This document shows, piece after piece, positions 27,052 to 37,300 of a stretch of DNA of 64,000 bases. The DNA comes from a virus: IMG/VR virus record IMGVR_UViG_3300032331_001766, positions 1 to 64,000 of that record. One strand, 5' to 3'. Position 1 is the stretch's first letter, and each line of letters begins with the position of its first letter. Both the position numbers and the translations under genes were made by a program. A model generated the notes under the pieces. The model was not told the DNA's origin, did no database searches, and saw only the letters and a program-made list of their open reading frames with translations.

Positions 27052-28041
27052 ATGAAAATATCATTTTTTACGCCAACTATTAATTTAAAAAATTCTAATG
27101 GGTATGGTTATGCTGGATTAAACATAGTTAATTCTTTAAAAACACTAGGGTGTCAAGTTCCATATTCAGACCCTAAATCTCCAGTTCAATTTAATTTTGC
27201 ACAACCAGATCATTTTAAAATGCACAGAGGGCAATATCAAATTGGATATACTCCATGGGAATCTACAGTAATACCAGATAGATGGCGTGAAATGATTAAT
27301 GCAACAGATGAAATGTGGACAACATCAGATTGGTGTGCTAATGTATTTGAAGATAATGGATATAAAAATATAAAAGTTTTTCCTCATGGCATAGAAGACA
27401 TTTGGAAACCTAAAAAAAGAATAGAATCAGAAGTTATAAAGTTTTTACATGTTGGAGAGCCCGCACCAAGGAAAGCGGGACAAATGGTAGTAGATGCTTT
27501 TGTACATCTTTATGGAAATGATCCAAGATACTCTTTGACAATAAAAGCTTATCATAATAATACTACACGTATATATAATAATCTAGTAGATCGTAATATA
27601 ATAGGTTTACCACATCATGTATATAACAACATTAAAATAATTACAGAAGAATTAACAGATGAAGAGCTAGTAAGGCTTTATCATAAACACGATGTTTTGG
27701 TTTATCCTAGCTACGGAGAAGGCTTTGGCTTTATTCCGCTTCAAGCTTTAGCAACTGGAATGCCAACAATTTGTACTAGCGGTTGGGCACATTACGAAAA
27801 GTACTTAGGCCCATTAAAATTAAAATCAGAACTTGTAGATTCACCTTGGCCCTTCCCACACGAAGGTAAAGTTTTTGAACCGAACTATACACATCTACTT
27901 GAGGTTATGAGAGATGTAGTTCATAATTTTAAAGCATACTCTGGATATTATTATGCCCAGTCAACTAAAATACATGAAGAGTATAACTGGTTGCAGTTGA
28001 CCAATAAATCTTTTACTAACATATTTAAAAAATTTTCTTAG
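27052..28041 (+). CDS. GT4-type glycosyltransferase
   Basis: The 329-residue protein has the GT-B two-domain form: Gly-rich N-terminus (GYGYAGLNIVNSL), donor-side hinge (KFLHVGEPAPRKAGQMVV) and the nucleotide-sugar motif YPSYGEGFGFIPLQALATGM. In that motif the second Glu of the usual EX7E is Gln. AGAAAG precedes the ATG. It could decorate virion proteins, given its position near the fibre region, or host surface glycans. Confidence 0.8.
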   Translation: MKISFFTPTINLKNSNGYGYAGLNIVNSLKTLGCQVPYSDPKSPVQFNFAQPDHFKMHRGQYQIGYTPWESTVIPDRWREMINATDEMWTTSDWCANVFEDNGYKNIKVFPHGIEDIWKPKKRIESEVIKFLHVGEPAPRKAGQMVVDAFVHLYGNDPRYSLTIKAYHNNTTRIYNNLVDRNIIGLPHHVYNNIKIITEELTDEELVRLYHKHDVLVYPSYGEGFGFIPLQALATGMPTICTSGWAHYEKYLGPLKLKSELVDSPWPFPHEGKVFEPNYTHLLEVMRDVVHNFKAYSGYYYAQSTKIHEEYNWLQLTNKSFTNIFKKFS

Positions 28042-28131
28042 GCCTAGACCGTTTAAAAAAAGTTTGGTACACTTAGAACTTATTCAAAAATTAATCAATC
28101 CGTAAGGCGGAAGAAAAGGTGACACTAAAAA

Positions 28132-30066
28132 ATGTCTAGAACTATTGAAAACCCATATGAAAACTTTATTGCATTGTCTCGATATGCGAGATGGATTTCT
28201 GAAGAAAATCGTCGTGAAACATGGGGTGAAACAGTAGATAGATATTTTGATTTTATGTTAGATCATCTTTTTAAAGAGTATGCTTACGAACCAGAATCAA
28301 AATTAGTTGAAGAACTTAAGTCTGCAGTATTTAATCGTAACGTTATGCCATCTATGAGATCAGTAATGACCGCAGGAGCTGCATTAGATAGAGATCATGT
28401 TGCTGGATACAACTGCTCATTTGTTCCAGTAGACTCTCCAAGATCATTTGATGAAACAATGTATATTCTTATGTGTGGAACAGGTGTAGGATTTTCTGTT
28501 GAGTATAAGTATGTTAATAAACTTCCCGCAGTACCAGATTCATTTGATAAATCTACAACAGTAATTACAGTAGAAGATTCAAAGCAAGGTTGGGCAAAAG
28601 CATATCGTGAGCTACTTGCACTTTTATGGTCAGGACAAATTCCTGCAATTGATGTTAGCAAAATTAGGCCTTCTGGCGCAAGACTTAAGACAATGGGTGG
28701 AAGATCATCTGGACCACAACCTTTAGTTAATCTATTTGATTTTACTATAGCAAAATTTAAATCAGCAGCTGGTCGTCAACTTAAACCAATTGAAGCGCAT
28801 GACTTAATGTGTAAGATTGGTGAAATTGTAGTTGTTGGTGGAGTTCGCAGATCTGCAATGATTTCTCTTTCTAATATTAATGATATCGAAATGGCTGCTG
28901 CAAAATCTGGCAACTGGTGGGAGAACAATACTCAACGTGCACTTTCTAATAACTCTGTTGCGTATTCACGCAAACCAGATATGGAGCAATTTATTGCAGA
29001 ATGGAAATCTTTGTATGATTCAAAGTCAGGAGAACGAGGTATATATAATGTGGCCGCAGCTCAAGCCCAAGCAGCTAAATATGGAAGAAGAGATCCAGAT
29101 ATACACTACGGAACTAACCCTTGCTCAGAGATTATCCTACGCCCTTACCAGTTTTGTAACCTTTCAGAAGTCGTATTACGTGAAAAAGACACAGTTGAAG
29201 ATGTTGCAAATAAAGTACGTATGGCAACAGTTCTTGGGACATGGCAATCAACACTAACAGACTTTAAGTATCTAAGAAAAATTTGGAAAGATAATACAGA
29301 AGAAGAAAGATTATTGGGAGTTTCCCTTACAGGACAATTTGGACATAAGTTTTTTTCAGGAAAAGAAAATATTAAAAAACTAGAAGAGGTTTTAAACGGA
29401 CTTCGTGAACATTCAAGAGAAATAAATAAAGAAGAGGCTGGGAAAATTGGGATTCCTGAGTCTGCAGCTATTACATGTGTAAAGCCTTCTGGAACAGTAT
29501 CTCAATTGGTCGGGGTATCTTCAGGAATGCATCCATGGCATTCACCGCATTATATTCGTACAGTACGTGGTTCAAAAGGTGATCCAATTTCTACATTTTT
29601 AAAAGAAGTTGGCATTCCAGTAGAAGACGATGTTATGAAACCAAATGACACTTATGTATTTTCATTTCCAGTTAAGGCACCAGAAGGTGCAATTGTTAGA
29701 AATGATTTAACTGCGCTAGACCACCTAAATACTTGGTTAGTTTATCAGCGAGCATGGTGTGAACACAAACCTTCAATTACTGTATCTGTAAAAGAAGAGG
29801 AATGGATGGAAGTCGGCGCTTGGGTATATAAGCACTTTGATGAAGTCTCAGGAATTTCGTTTCTTCCACATTCAGATCACTCTTACAAACAAGCCCCATA
29901 CCAAGAAGTTTCAAAAGAAGAATACGATGCACTAGTTGCACAAATGCCTAGCAGTATTCGTTGGGAAGATTTATCTTTCTATGAAACAGAGGATGGAACT
30001 TCAACAAATGCCACTTTAGCATGTAGCTCAGATGGTAACTGTGAACTAGTAGATATTTCAGCTTAA
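28132..30066 (+). CDS. nrdJ: adenosylcobalamin-dependent ribonucleotide reductase (class II)
   Basis: A 644-residue single-chain class II enzyme of the RTPR type. Cys95 (YNCSF) and Cys342 (QFCNL) form the redox pair; Cys331 and Glu333 in NPCSEI are radical residues, spaced 11 residues from Cys342 as in Lactobacillus RTPR. The tail Cys631 and Cys637 (CSSDGNC) takes electrons from thioredoxin. KPSGTVSQLVGVSSGMHPWH confirms family. It provides dNTPs for replication without oxygen. Stop overlaps the next ATG. Confidence 0.92.
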   Translation: MSRTIENPYENFIALSRYARWISEENRRETWGETVDRYFDFMLDHLFKEYAYEPESKLVEELKSAVFNRNVMPSMRSVMTAGAALDRDHVAGYNCSFVPVDSPRSFDETMYILMCGTGVGFSVEYKYVNKLPAVPDSFDKSTTVITVEDSKQGWAKAYRELLALLWSGQIPAIDVSKIRPSGARLKTMGGRSSGPQPLVNLFDFTIAKFKSAAGRQLKPIEAHDLMCKIGEIVVVGGVRRSAMISLSNINDIEMAAAKSGNWWENNTQRALSNNSVAYSRKPDMEQFIAEWKSLYDSKSGERGIYNVAAAQAQAAKYGRRDPDIHYGTNPCSEIILRPYQFCNLSEVVLREKDTVEDVANKVRMATVLGTWQSTLTDFKYLRKIWKDNTEEERLLGVSLTGQFGHKFFSGKENIKKLEEVLNGLREHSREINKEEAGKIGIPESAAITCVKPSGTVSQLVGVSSGMHPWHSPHYIRTVRGSKGDPISTFLKEVGIPVEDDVMKPNDTYVFSFPVKAPEGAIVRNDLTALDHLNTWLVYQRAWCEHKPSITVSVKEEEWMEVGAWVYKHFDEVSGISFLPHSDHSYKQAPYQEVSKEEYDALVAQMPSSIRWEDLSFYETEDGTSTNATLACSSDGNCELVDISA

Positions 30067-30998
30067 TGAAAATTGCTATTACTGGAGGAACTGGCCTACT
30101 TGGTTCAAACCTTGTTAACTACTATTCTGATTTAGGGCATGATGTTTATGTTTTAGTAAAAGATGAGTACCATACAGTATCTTTAAATAGCAATATTAAT
30201 AAAATTTATGGAAACATAACAAGCAAAGAAGATGTTGATTATTTTATTCAAAAAGCTTGTCCAGATTATTTTATTCATTTGGCTGCACAGACACAAGCCT
30301 ATGATTCTTTAAAATATCCTTATAACACTTTTTATATTAATCTTATTGGTACTTTAAATATATTAGAGTCTTTAAGAGAATACAATAAATGTAAATCAAT
30401 TGTTATTGCATCTAGCGATAAAGCCTATGGCGAGCTAAATGAAAAGGAGTATACTGAGTCCCACCAACTTAATGGGATATACCCCTATGACGCCTCAAAG
30501 TCCGCCACAGACCTTCTGGCAAGGTCTTACAAGAAGACCTATGAAATGCCAGTTGTAACAACAAGATCATGTAATATTTACGGTATTGGCGACAGCAATA
30601 AAGAAAGGCTGATTCCAGGAATAGTTAGATCTTATTTAAATAGCGAGCCGTTTGAAATAAGAAACGGCGGAAGAGATATTCGTGAATGGATCAATGTAAG
30701 AGATGTTGTTTCTGCTTATGACGCTATATTAAGATTTAATGAAAAAGATAATTCTGTAGACTCCTTTAACATTTCTTCTGGAGACAGATTTTCAACAATG
30801 GAAATTTTTAGGCTTGTTGAAGGAGCAATAGGTAATTCAGTCAACTGCAAAATTATAGATAGCAAGGGGCTTGAGATACAAAAACAATTTATGAGCTCAC
30901 AATTGCTTATTAGTAAAACTGGCTGGAAGCCAGAGTCTAATTTTATGAAAGACTTAAAAGAAACCGTAGACTGGTACTTGAATAAGCTAAAGAATTAA
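30066..30998 (+). CDS. NAD(P)-dependent sugar-nucleotide epimerase/dehydratase (extended SDR)
   Basis: The 310-residue protein begins MKIAITGGTGLLGSNLVNYY with the TGxxGxxG dinucleotide motif, and has ASSDKAYGE and the catalytic YDASK (YxxxK). A TRSCNIYGIGD stretch and REWINVRDVV complete the extended SDR pattern, closest in style to GDP-mannose or CDP-glucose 4,6-dehydratases. It overlaps the reductase stop. With the glycosyltransferase it may supply an activated sugar for fibre modification. Confidence 0.85.
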   Translation: MKIAITGGTGLLGSNLVNYYSDLGHDVYVLVKDEYHTVSLNSNINKIYGNITSKEDVDYFIQKACPDYFIHLAAQTQAYDSLKYPYNTFYINLIGTLNILESLREYNKCKSIVIASSDKAYGELNEKEYTESHQLNGIYPYDASKSATDLLARSYKKTYEMPVVTTRSCNIYGIGDSNKERLIPGIVRSYLNSEPFEIRNGGRDIREWINVRDVVSAYDAILRFNEKDNSVDSFNISSGDRFSTMEIFRLVEGAIGNSVNCKIIDSKGLEIQKQFMSSQLLISKTGWKPESNFMKDLKETVDWYLNKLKN

Positions 30999-31018
30999 AG
31001 TATAATAACTATTAATGG

Positions 31019-31056
31019 GTAACCCCAAATTTTTGAGCAAATAGCTCAATAGGAGA
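31019..31056 (+). promoter_or_regulatory. leader hairpin before the EF-hand gene
   Basis: TTGAGC, AAATA, GCTCAA sits directly before AGGAG of the 31064 gene, with TATAAT at about 31001. The hairpin may limit ribosome access, useful for a toxic holin. Confidence 0.45.
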
Positions 31057-31063
31057 TGATAAT

Positions 31064-31306
31064 ATGGCCACAAAGAAATTTGACAAGGCTGATTTAAACA
31101 AAGATGGGAAAGTAACTATGCAAGAACAAATTCTAAACGCATTAGGAACATACGGAAGAGCATTTTTAGCTGCTGCTATGGCTCTTTACATGACTGGAAA
31201 TACAAATCCAAAGGATCTTTTGGCAGCGGGAGTTGCAGCTGTTGCACCCGTTATCTTGAAGGCGCTCAATCCAAATGACAAGTCGTTTGGCTTCCAAAAC
31301 AAGTAA
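31064..31306 (+). CDS. EF-hand-bearing holin candidate
   Basis: The 80-residue protein opens with a complete EF-hand loop, DLNKDGKVTMQE, followed by a helix with Ala/Leu-rich hydrophobic segments (AFLAAAMALYM; AAGVAAVAPVILKA). Small membrane proteins with N-terminal EF-hands recur in phage fibre and lysis regions as holins. AGGAGATG gives a good ribosome binding site, preceded by a TTGAGC/GCTCAA hairpin. Holin role is inferred. Confidence 0.6.
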   Translation: MATKKFDKADLNKDGKVTMQEQILNALGTYGRAFLAAAMALYMTGNTNPKDLLAAGVAAVAPVILKALNPNDKSFGFQNK

Positions 31307-31327
31307 TATTTAAAGTAAATTAGGATT

Positions 31328-31358
31328 ACTCCTGTGCTAAAATAAGCATAGGAGTTTT
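31328..31358 (+). terminator. intrinsic terminator
   Basis: ACTCCTGTGCT pairs with AGCATAGGAGT (one G-U), then TTTT. It separates the holin candidate from the fibre genes. Confidence 0.7.
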
Positions 31359-31379
31359 CCTATTTAGGAGTACTAGCAA

Positions 31380-31742
31380 ATGGCAGGTCAGAATTTAGAA
31401 TCAAAAAATTTTGAGGTAGAGCAAAACACTACCTTTACTTTTCAGATTCAATATGTTGCAGACGATGAGGTTACACCAATCAGTTTAGTTGGTGCTACCG
31501 CAAAAATGCAGGTTCGTGATACACAAGGCGGATCCAAAATTGCTTGTACTCTAACTTCGCCAACAGGCGGAATAACTATCAATGGTGCCACAGGTACCTT
31601 GACTATAAAGATGACTCCTACTCAAACAAATAAACTGTTTTATCCAAAATCAGCTTATGATGTTATGGTTGTAGATTCCAATGGGAACAAGATCAAACTT
31701 CTTAAGGGATTTATGACATTAAGTAGATCGGTCACTATATAA
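31380..31742 (+). CDS. tail/baseplate protein, BppU-like N-domain
   Basis: The 120-residue beta protein (FEVEQNTTFTFQIQYVADDE; GATAKMQVRDTQGG; GTLTIKMTPTQTN) resembles the N-terminal domain found on receptor-binding or baseplate proteins of siphoviruses. It overlaps the next gene (TAATG) and opens the fibre region. Attachment role is inferred. Confidence 0.65.
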   Translation: MAGQNLESKNFEVEQNTTFTFQIQYVADDEVTPISLVGATAKMQVRDTQGGSKIACTLTSPTGGITINGATGTLTIKMTPTQTNKLFYPKSAYDVMVVDSNGNKIKLLKGFMTLSRSVTI

Positions 31743-32179
31743 TGGTTGAAAAAGTAATAGTAAAAGAAACCGTAAATAATATTAAGGTATCAACTCCTGG
31801 TCCACAAGGACCAAGAGGTAAAACTATACTTAATGGCGAAGGTGCACCAGCAGAAAACCTAGGATTAGAAGGAGATTTTTATTATGATAAAATTCTTACT
31901 AAATTCTACGGCCCAAAACTTTCAGATATAACTTGGGTGGGAGCAGAAAGCTATCTTTTAAGCACAAAGACACTTACTTACTCATGGTCAATTGGTCAAG
32001 TTGTAAATATGGGAAGTTACCATAAATTAGAGATCACACATAATTTGGCATACAACCCAAATGTTACCGTTAAAAATAGTGCTGGAGATGTATTAGAGAC
32101 GGGTATAGATTATAATAGTATTAACAAAATAACACTGATAATGGCTCAACCATTTGGTGGGACAGCGTACCTGTCTTAA
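31742..32179 (+). CDS. small fibre protein with collagen-like triplets
   Basis: The 145-residue protein contains GPQGPRGKT, three Gly-X-Y triplets that form short collagen-like joints in many phage fibres, then a compact domain (GDFYYDKILTKFYGPK) and a beta C-terminal domain (LEITHNLAYNPNVTVKN). Pro residues in such triplets are candidate hydroxylase targets. Confidence 0.7.
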   Translation: MVEKVIVKETVNNIKVSTPGPQGPRGKTILNGEGAPAENLGLEGDFYYDKILTKFYGPKLSDITWVGAESYLLSTKTLTYSWSIGQVVNMGSYHKLEITHNLAYNPNVTVKNSAGDVLETGIDYNSINKITLIMAQPFGGTAYLS

Positions 32180-32191
32180 AGGAGAAAAGAA

Positions 32192-34039
32192 ATGGCAAGA
32201 TTATTTGTAACTGATATCAATCTGAATAAGAATGAACTTCAGAACGCTAGAATTCAGGGGCTAAGTTCTGCTCCTTCAGCACCAGTAAATGGACAAATTT
32301 ACTTTAATACAACAGACAAGGTTATGTATTATTACAATGGATTAGCTTCACCAGATGGTCCATGGGTGCCAATGTCTGGATCAACGGAAGTTATCCAGGA
32401 CGTACTTGGTTCTGCTATCAATGGCGGAGTTGGCTTAACTGCAACTTATAATGATACAACTGGAGTACTTACTTTAGATTTAGATAACACTGCTGTTACA
32501 GCAGGTTCATACGGATCATCAACAAAAATATCAACATTTACAGTAGATGCACAAGGTCGTTTGACTGCAGCAGGTGAAGTAGATGCAAACCTTTCAATTG
32601 CTGGAGACACTGGAACAGATACAGTTAATGTATTAACTGATACGTTAACAGTTGCAGGCGGAGAAGGAATTGATGTTGCTGTAACAAATAATACAATTAC
32701 AGTTTCTGGAGAAGATGCCTCTACAACTAATAAAGGTGTTGCATCATTTAATACAGATGATTTTAATACAACAACTGGACATGTAGAGCTAAAAGATACA
32801 GTAGTTAAATCAATTACAACTGATTCTGGAGCGCTTACTCCATCAACACATGGAATTTCAATTCTTGGTGGAGAGGGAATTGATGTAACTCATACTGGTT
32901 CATCAATTACAGTAGCAGCAGAAGATGCAACATCATCAAATAAAGGCGTTGCAAGCTTTGATTCAACAGATTTCACCGCTACAGCAGGAAATATAACATT
33001 AAATGCTGAGCGTGTACAAGATATTGTTGGTGGCTTAGTTTCTGGCGGAACTGGAATTACAGCAACCTATAATGATGCTGGAAATACAGAAACAATTAGT
33101 ATTACAAATACTGGAGTCTCTGCTGGAACATATGGTTCTGCAACAAAGACATCAACAGTTGCAGTAAATGCCCAAGGACAATTAACTTCTGCATCACATC
33201 AAGATATTGCAATTCCATCTACACAAATTACTGACTTTACAGAAGCAGTACAAGATGTTGCTGGAGCAATGGTATCTACTAATACAGAAAATGGTATTGC
33301 AGTATCATATGACGATACTTCAGGTAAATTAAACTTTGATGTATCCGATTTTGATATTACATTAACTGGAGACGTAACTGGTAGCGGAACAGTAACAAAT
33401 CTAGGAAACGTAAGCTTTGCAGCAACAATTCAACCAAACTCAGTAGAGCTTGGTACAGATACAACTGGTAATTATATAGCAACAATTGCTGGAACAGCAA
33501 ATCAAGTAACAGTGACTGGCTCAGGATCAGAAACAGCAGCTGTTACAGTAGGCTTACCAGATAACGTAGAAGTTGTTGGAAACTTAAGAGTTGGCGGCAA
33601 CTTAAATGTTGTTGGAACAGTTAATTCTGTAAATACAACTCAAGTAAATATTGTTGATAATAAGATTAATCTTAATACAGACTTTACAGGAGCACCAACT
33701 ACAGACGCTGGTATTCGTGTAGAGCGTGGAACATCTGCTGATGTTGAAGTATTATGGAATGAGTCCTCAGATAAGTGGACACTTACAAATGATGGTACAA
33801 ACTACCACTCAATTGCCAGAAAATTTACTTCAGACATAACAACAACAACCGAAGCCCCATTCACATTTGTGGCAACACACAATTTAGGAACAAGAGACGT
33901 TACAGTACAAATTTTTGCAACATCTTCTCCATGGAACCAAGTTGAATGTGATGTTGATCTAACCTCTACATCACAAGTAACTCTAACATTTGCAACACAG
34001 CCAACAGCTGGTGCATATAGAGTAGTTATTGTAGGATAA
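32192..34039 (+). CDS. tail fibre protein, beta-repeat
   Basis: The 615-residue fibre starts with GQIYFNTTDKVMYYYNGLAS (the common phage fibre header) and has repeated segments GGVGLTATYNDTTGVL, VTAGSYGSSTKISTFTVDAQ and GLVSGGTGITATYND, typical of trimeric beta-helical shafts. The C-terminal domain (VATHNLGTRDVTVQIFATSS) matches the 31742 protein's end in style. AGGAGAAAAGAA upstream. Confidence 0.8.
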   Translation: MARLFVTDINLNKNELQNARIQGLSSAPSAPVNGQIYFNTTDKVMYYYNGLASPDGPWVPMSGSTEVIQDVLGSAINGGVGLTATYNDTTGVLTLDLDNTAVTAGSYGSSTKISTFTVDAQGRLTAAGEVDANLSIAGDTGTDTVNVLTDTLTVAGGEGIDVAVTNNTITVSGEDASTTNKGVASFNTDDFNTTTGHVELKDTVVKSITTDSGALTPSTHGISILGGEGIDVTHTGSSITVAAEDATSSNKGVASFDSTDFTATAGNITLNAERVQDIVGGLVSGGTGITATYNDAGNTETISITNTGVSAGTYGSATKTSTVAVNAQGQLTSASHQDIAIPSTQITDFTEAVQDVAGAMVSTNTENGIAVSYDDTSGKLNFDVSDFDITLTGDVTGSGTVTNLGNVSFAATIQPNSVELGTDTTGNYIATIAGTANQVTVTGSGSETAAVTVGLPDNVEVVGNLRVGGNLNVVGTVNSVNTTQVNIVDNKINLNTDFTGAPTTDAGIRVERGTSADVEVLWNESSDKWTLTNDGTNYHSIARKFTSDITTTTEAPFTFVATHNLGTRDVTVQIFATSSPWNQVECDVDLTSTSQVTLTFATQPTAGAYRVVIVG

Positions 34040-34041
34040 TC

Positions 34042-34338
34042 GTGGCTAGACAATTTCTAACCCCACTTACATTAGCGCTATTAGAAGAAAATCCAGCTAG
34101 CCCAATTGCTGGACAAATTTATTATAATACGACAGAACAAACAATCAAAGCGTATAACGGAATTGTTTGGTACGATGTAGCTGGACCTAAAGAAATTCTT
34201 GAGCACACTCACGGAACAGATGGCGCAGTAAATGAAGTGTTGTTTGCAGATTACGTTGATGAAGATAGAGTCTTTGCAAACTCTGGAAACATAGCTTCAA
34301 GTTTTATATATGATTATATTGATGGGGGTGGTGCATAA
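34042..34338 (+). CDS. short fibre-type protein, GTG start
   Basis: The 98 residues repeat the header seen in the previous gene (GQIYYNTTEQTIKAYNGIVW). It starts three bases after that gene's stop and ends in overlap with the next ATG. It may be a fibre-joining subunit. Confidence 0.65.
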   Translation: MARQFLTPLTLALLEENPASPIAGQIYYNTTEQTIKAYNGIVWYDVAGPKEILEHTHGTDGAVNEVLFADYVDEDRVFANSGNIASSFIYDYIDGGGA

Positions 34339-37300
34339 TGGCAATTAGAATTCAATTACGCAGAGACACAGCAGCAAATTGGACTTCAGCAAATCCCGTT
34401 CTGGCTAACGGAGAAATGGGTATTGAGACAGATACCTTAAAAGCTAAAATAGGTAATGGCTCTGCCGCATGGTCAACAAGACCATATATAAACGTACTTC
34501 CATCAGAACTTACAGAGCTAGCACAAGATGCTGTCAACTCAGCAATTGTTGCAGGCGTTGGATTAGATAAGACATACGATGATGCAGGAAATACAATAAC
34601 ATTAGATATTGACTCTACTGTAGCAACTAAAACATTTGCAGCAGAGCTTTTAACAAATGCTACAAAATCAAACATTGTAATTACTGGAGATCAAAATGGT
34701 CTTACAATTACTGCAGAAAACGGAGTCGCAGACTCTACAACAGATAACCTTGCAGAAGGCTCAACTAATAAATATTTTACAGATGAAAGAGCGCAGGATG
34801 CTGTAGGAAATGCTTTAGGAAATGGTCTTAAGTATACAGACTCAACTGGAGCAATTGAACCAAATTTAACAACAGCTGGCGGAATAAAAATAGATGTATC
34901 TGGCAAATTAGCTGCAGATTCTCAATACGTAACATTTAATACTGAGACACAAACGCTTACAAATAAAACATTAACAACTCCAAAGGTTAATGAAAACGTT
35001 GCGCTTACATCAACATCAACAGAGTTAAATATACTTGACGGAGCAACATTATCTACAACAGAACTTAATTATGTAGATGGCGTTACATCAGCAATTCAGA
35101 CTCAAATTGACAACAAGGCTTCTTTATCTGGAGCTACATTTACAGGAGCAATATCTGGTACAAGCCTTACTTTGTCTGGTGACCTTACTGTTAATGGAAC
35201 TACAACAAATATTAACTCTACTAATTTAACTGTAGAAGATAAGAATATCGTTTTAGGAGATACCGCAACACCATCAGATGCAACTGCAGATGGCGGAGGT
35301 ATTACATTAAAGGGCTCTACAGATAAAACTTTTGCATGGTCAGATGCTACAGATTCATGGACATCATCTGAAAATATAAACCTTGCTTCAGGCAAGTCTT
35401 ACACTATTAATGGAACTAATATTAAAAATGTATCTGAGACTCTTACAAATAAGACTCTTACATCTCCAACAATAACATCCCCAACAGTTTCTGGCCTATA
35501 TTTATCAGACAACTCAGTAACATTTGAAGGACAAGGCGGAGATGATCAATATGAGACTATACTTTCTGTAGAAAATCCTACAGCAGATAGAACTATTATT
35601 CTTCCAGATGCTTCAGACCGTTTAGTTGGTAGAGCAACAGAGGATACATTAACAAATAAAACATTAACTCTTCCAAAAATTAATGATAATACTTTGCTTA
35701 CAGCAACTTCAACAGAACTTAATGTTTTAGATGGAATTACTGCCTCAACTTCAGAATTAAATAAGCTAGATGGAGTAACTGCAAGCACAGCAGAAATTAA
35801 TACTTTAACTGGAATAACTGCTTCAGCATCAGAACTTAATATTTTAGACGGAGCGACATTATCTACAACAGAATTAAATTATGTACAAAATGTTACTTCT
35901 TCAATTCAAACACAATTAAATTCAAAGCAACCAAAAATTACTGGAGTTTCAGATACAGAAATTGGTTACCTTGATGGAGTTACCTCTGCAATCCAGACAC
36001 AAATAGATTCTAAGCTTCCAAAAGCTGGTGGAACTATGACAGGTGCCATTGCAATGGGCACAAATAAAATTACAGGCTTGGGAACACCAACAGACAATAC
36101 AGATGCATCAACTAAAAATTATGTAGATTTAGCGGCAGCTGCTTCTATTACAAGCTCTAACTCTACTACAACTACAAAATTAGGCGATTACACAATTGAT
36201 GGTACTGCTGGAAATACAGTAACTTCAAGAATTGCTACAGCTAAAGGGCAGGCCAATGATTATACAGATTCCGCAATAAGTGGTCTTAGCAATACAGTTA
36301 CTACAGAGTATGTACCTTTAGCAATTTTAGCTCAAGAAGATGGAGTTGCAACATTAAATTCATCTGGCTACGTTCCTTTAACACAGTTAGACCCAGTTGT
36401 TGTAACAACAACAGGTGGAACAATTCCTTTAGCTAAATTAGATTCAACTGTTGTTTTGACAACATCTGCTCAAACACTTACAAATAAAACTTTAACCTCA
36501 CCAAAAATTAATGAAAACGTTGCTCTTACTACAACAGCAACTGAGTTAAATTATGTTGGTGGAGTAACATCAAGCATTCAAACTCAATTAGGTACTAAAT
36601 TAAACCTATCTGGTGGAACAATGACTGGAGCTTTAACTCTTTCTGCTGCCCCAACATCAGACCTGCATGCAGCAACTAAACTATATGTTGATAACGTAAC
36701 TGCTGGAATTAACTTCCACGAATCAGTTCACGCAGCCTCAGTATCAAACCTATCAACAATTTATAACAATGGAACATCTGGAGTAGGCGCAACACTTACA
36801 GCAGATACAAACCGTGCATTCTCAACACTTGACGGAGAATCAGTTGTTGTTGGACAAAGAGTACTTATTAAGAACCAGACAGACTCAAAGCAAAACGGTA
36901 TTTATACATTGACAACATTAGGTTCAGGATCTGCTCCATGGGTATTAACTCGTGCAACAGATGCAGATAATAACCCAGTTGGAGAAATGAAGACAGGTGA
37001 CTTTGTATTTGTTCAAAACGGAACAATAAATGCATCTATTGGATATATTAATAATTCAACAGCAAACCCAATAGTAATTGGAACAAGCAATATTACTTAT
37101 ACAGAGTTTAATGCTGGTAAAACAGTAGTTGCTGGAACTGGTTTGACAGAAGCAACTCCTGGAACATTATCAATTGATACTGGTATAACTGCTAATTTAT
37201 CAGGTGCTCAGACATTAACTAATAAAACAATTTCTGGTAGCTCAAACACATTAACAAATATTGCAAATAATAGCCTAGTTAATAATTCTATAACTTTAGG

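Noticed and set aside
36716-37150. Separate enzyme domain in the large fibre protein
   Set aside because: The segment is a compact structural domain often found inside phage fibres; no catalytic motif.
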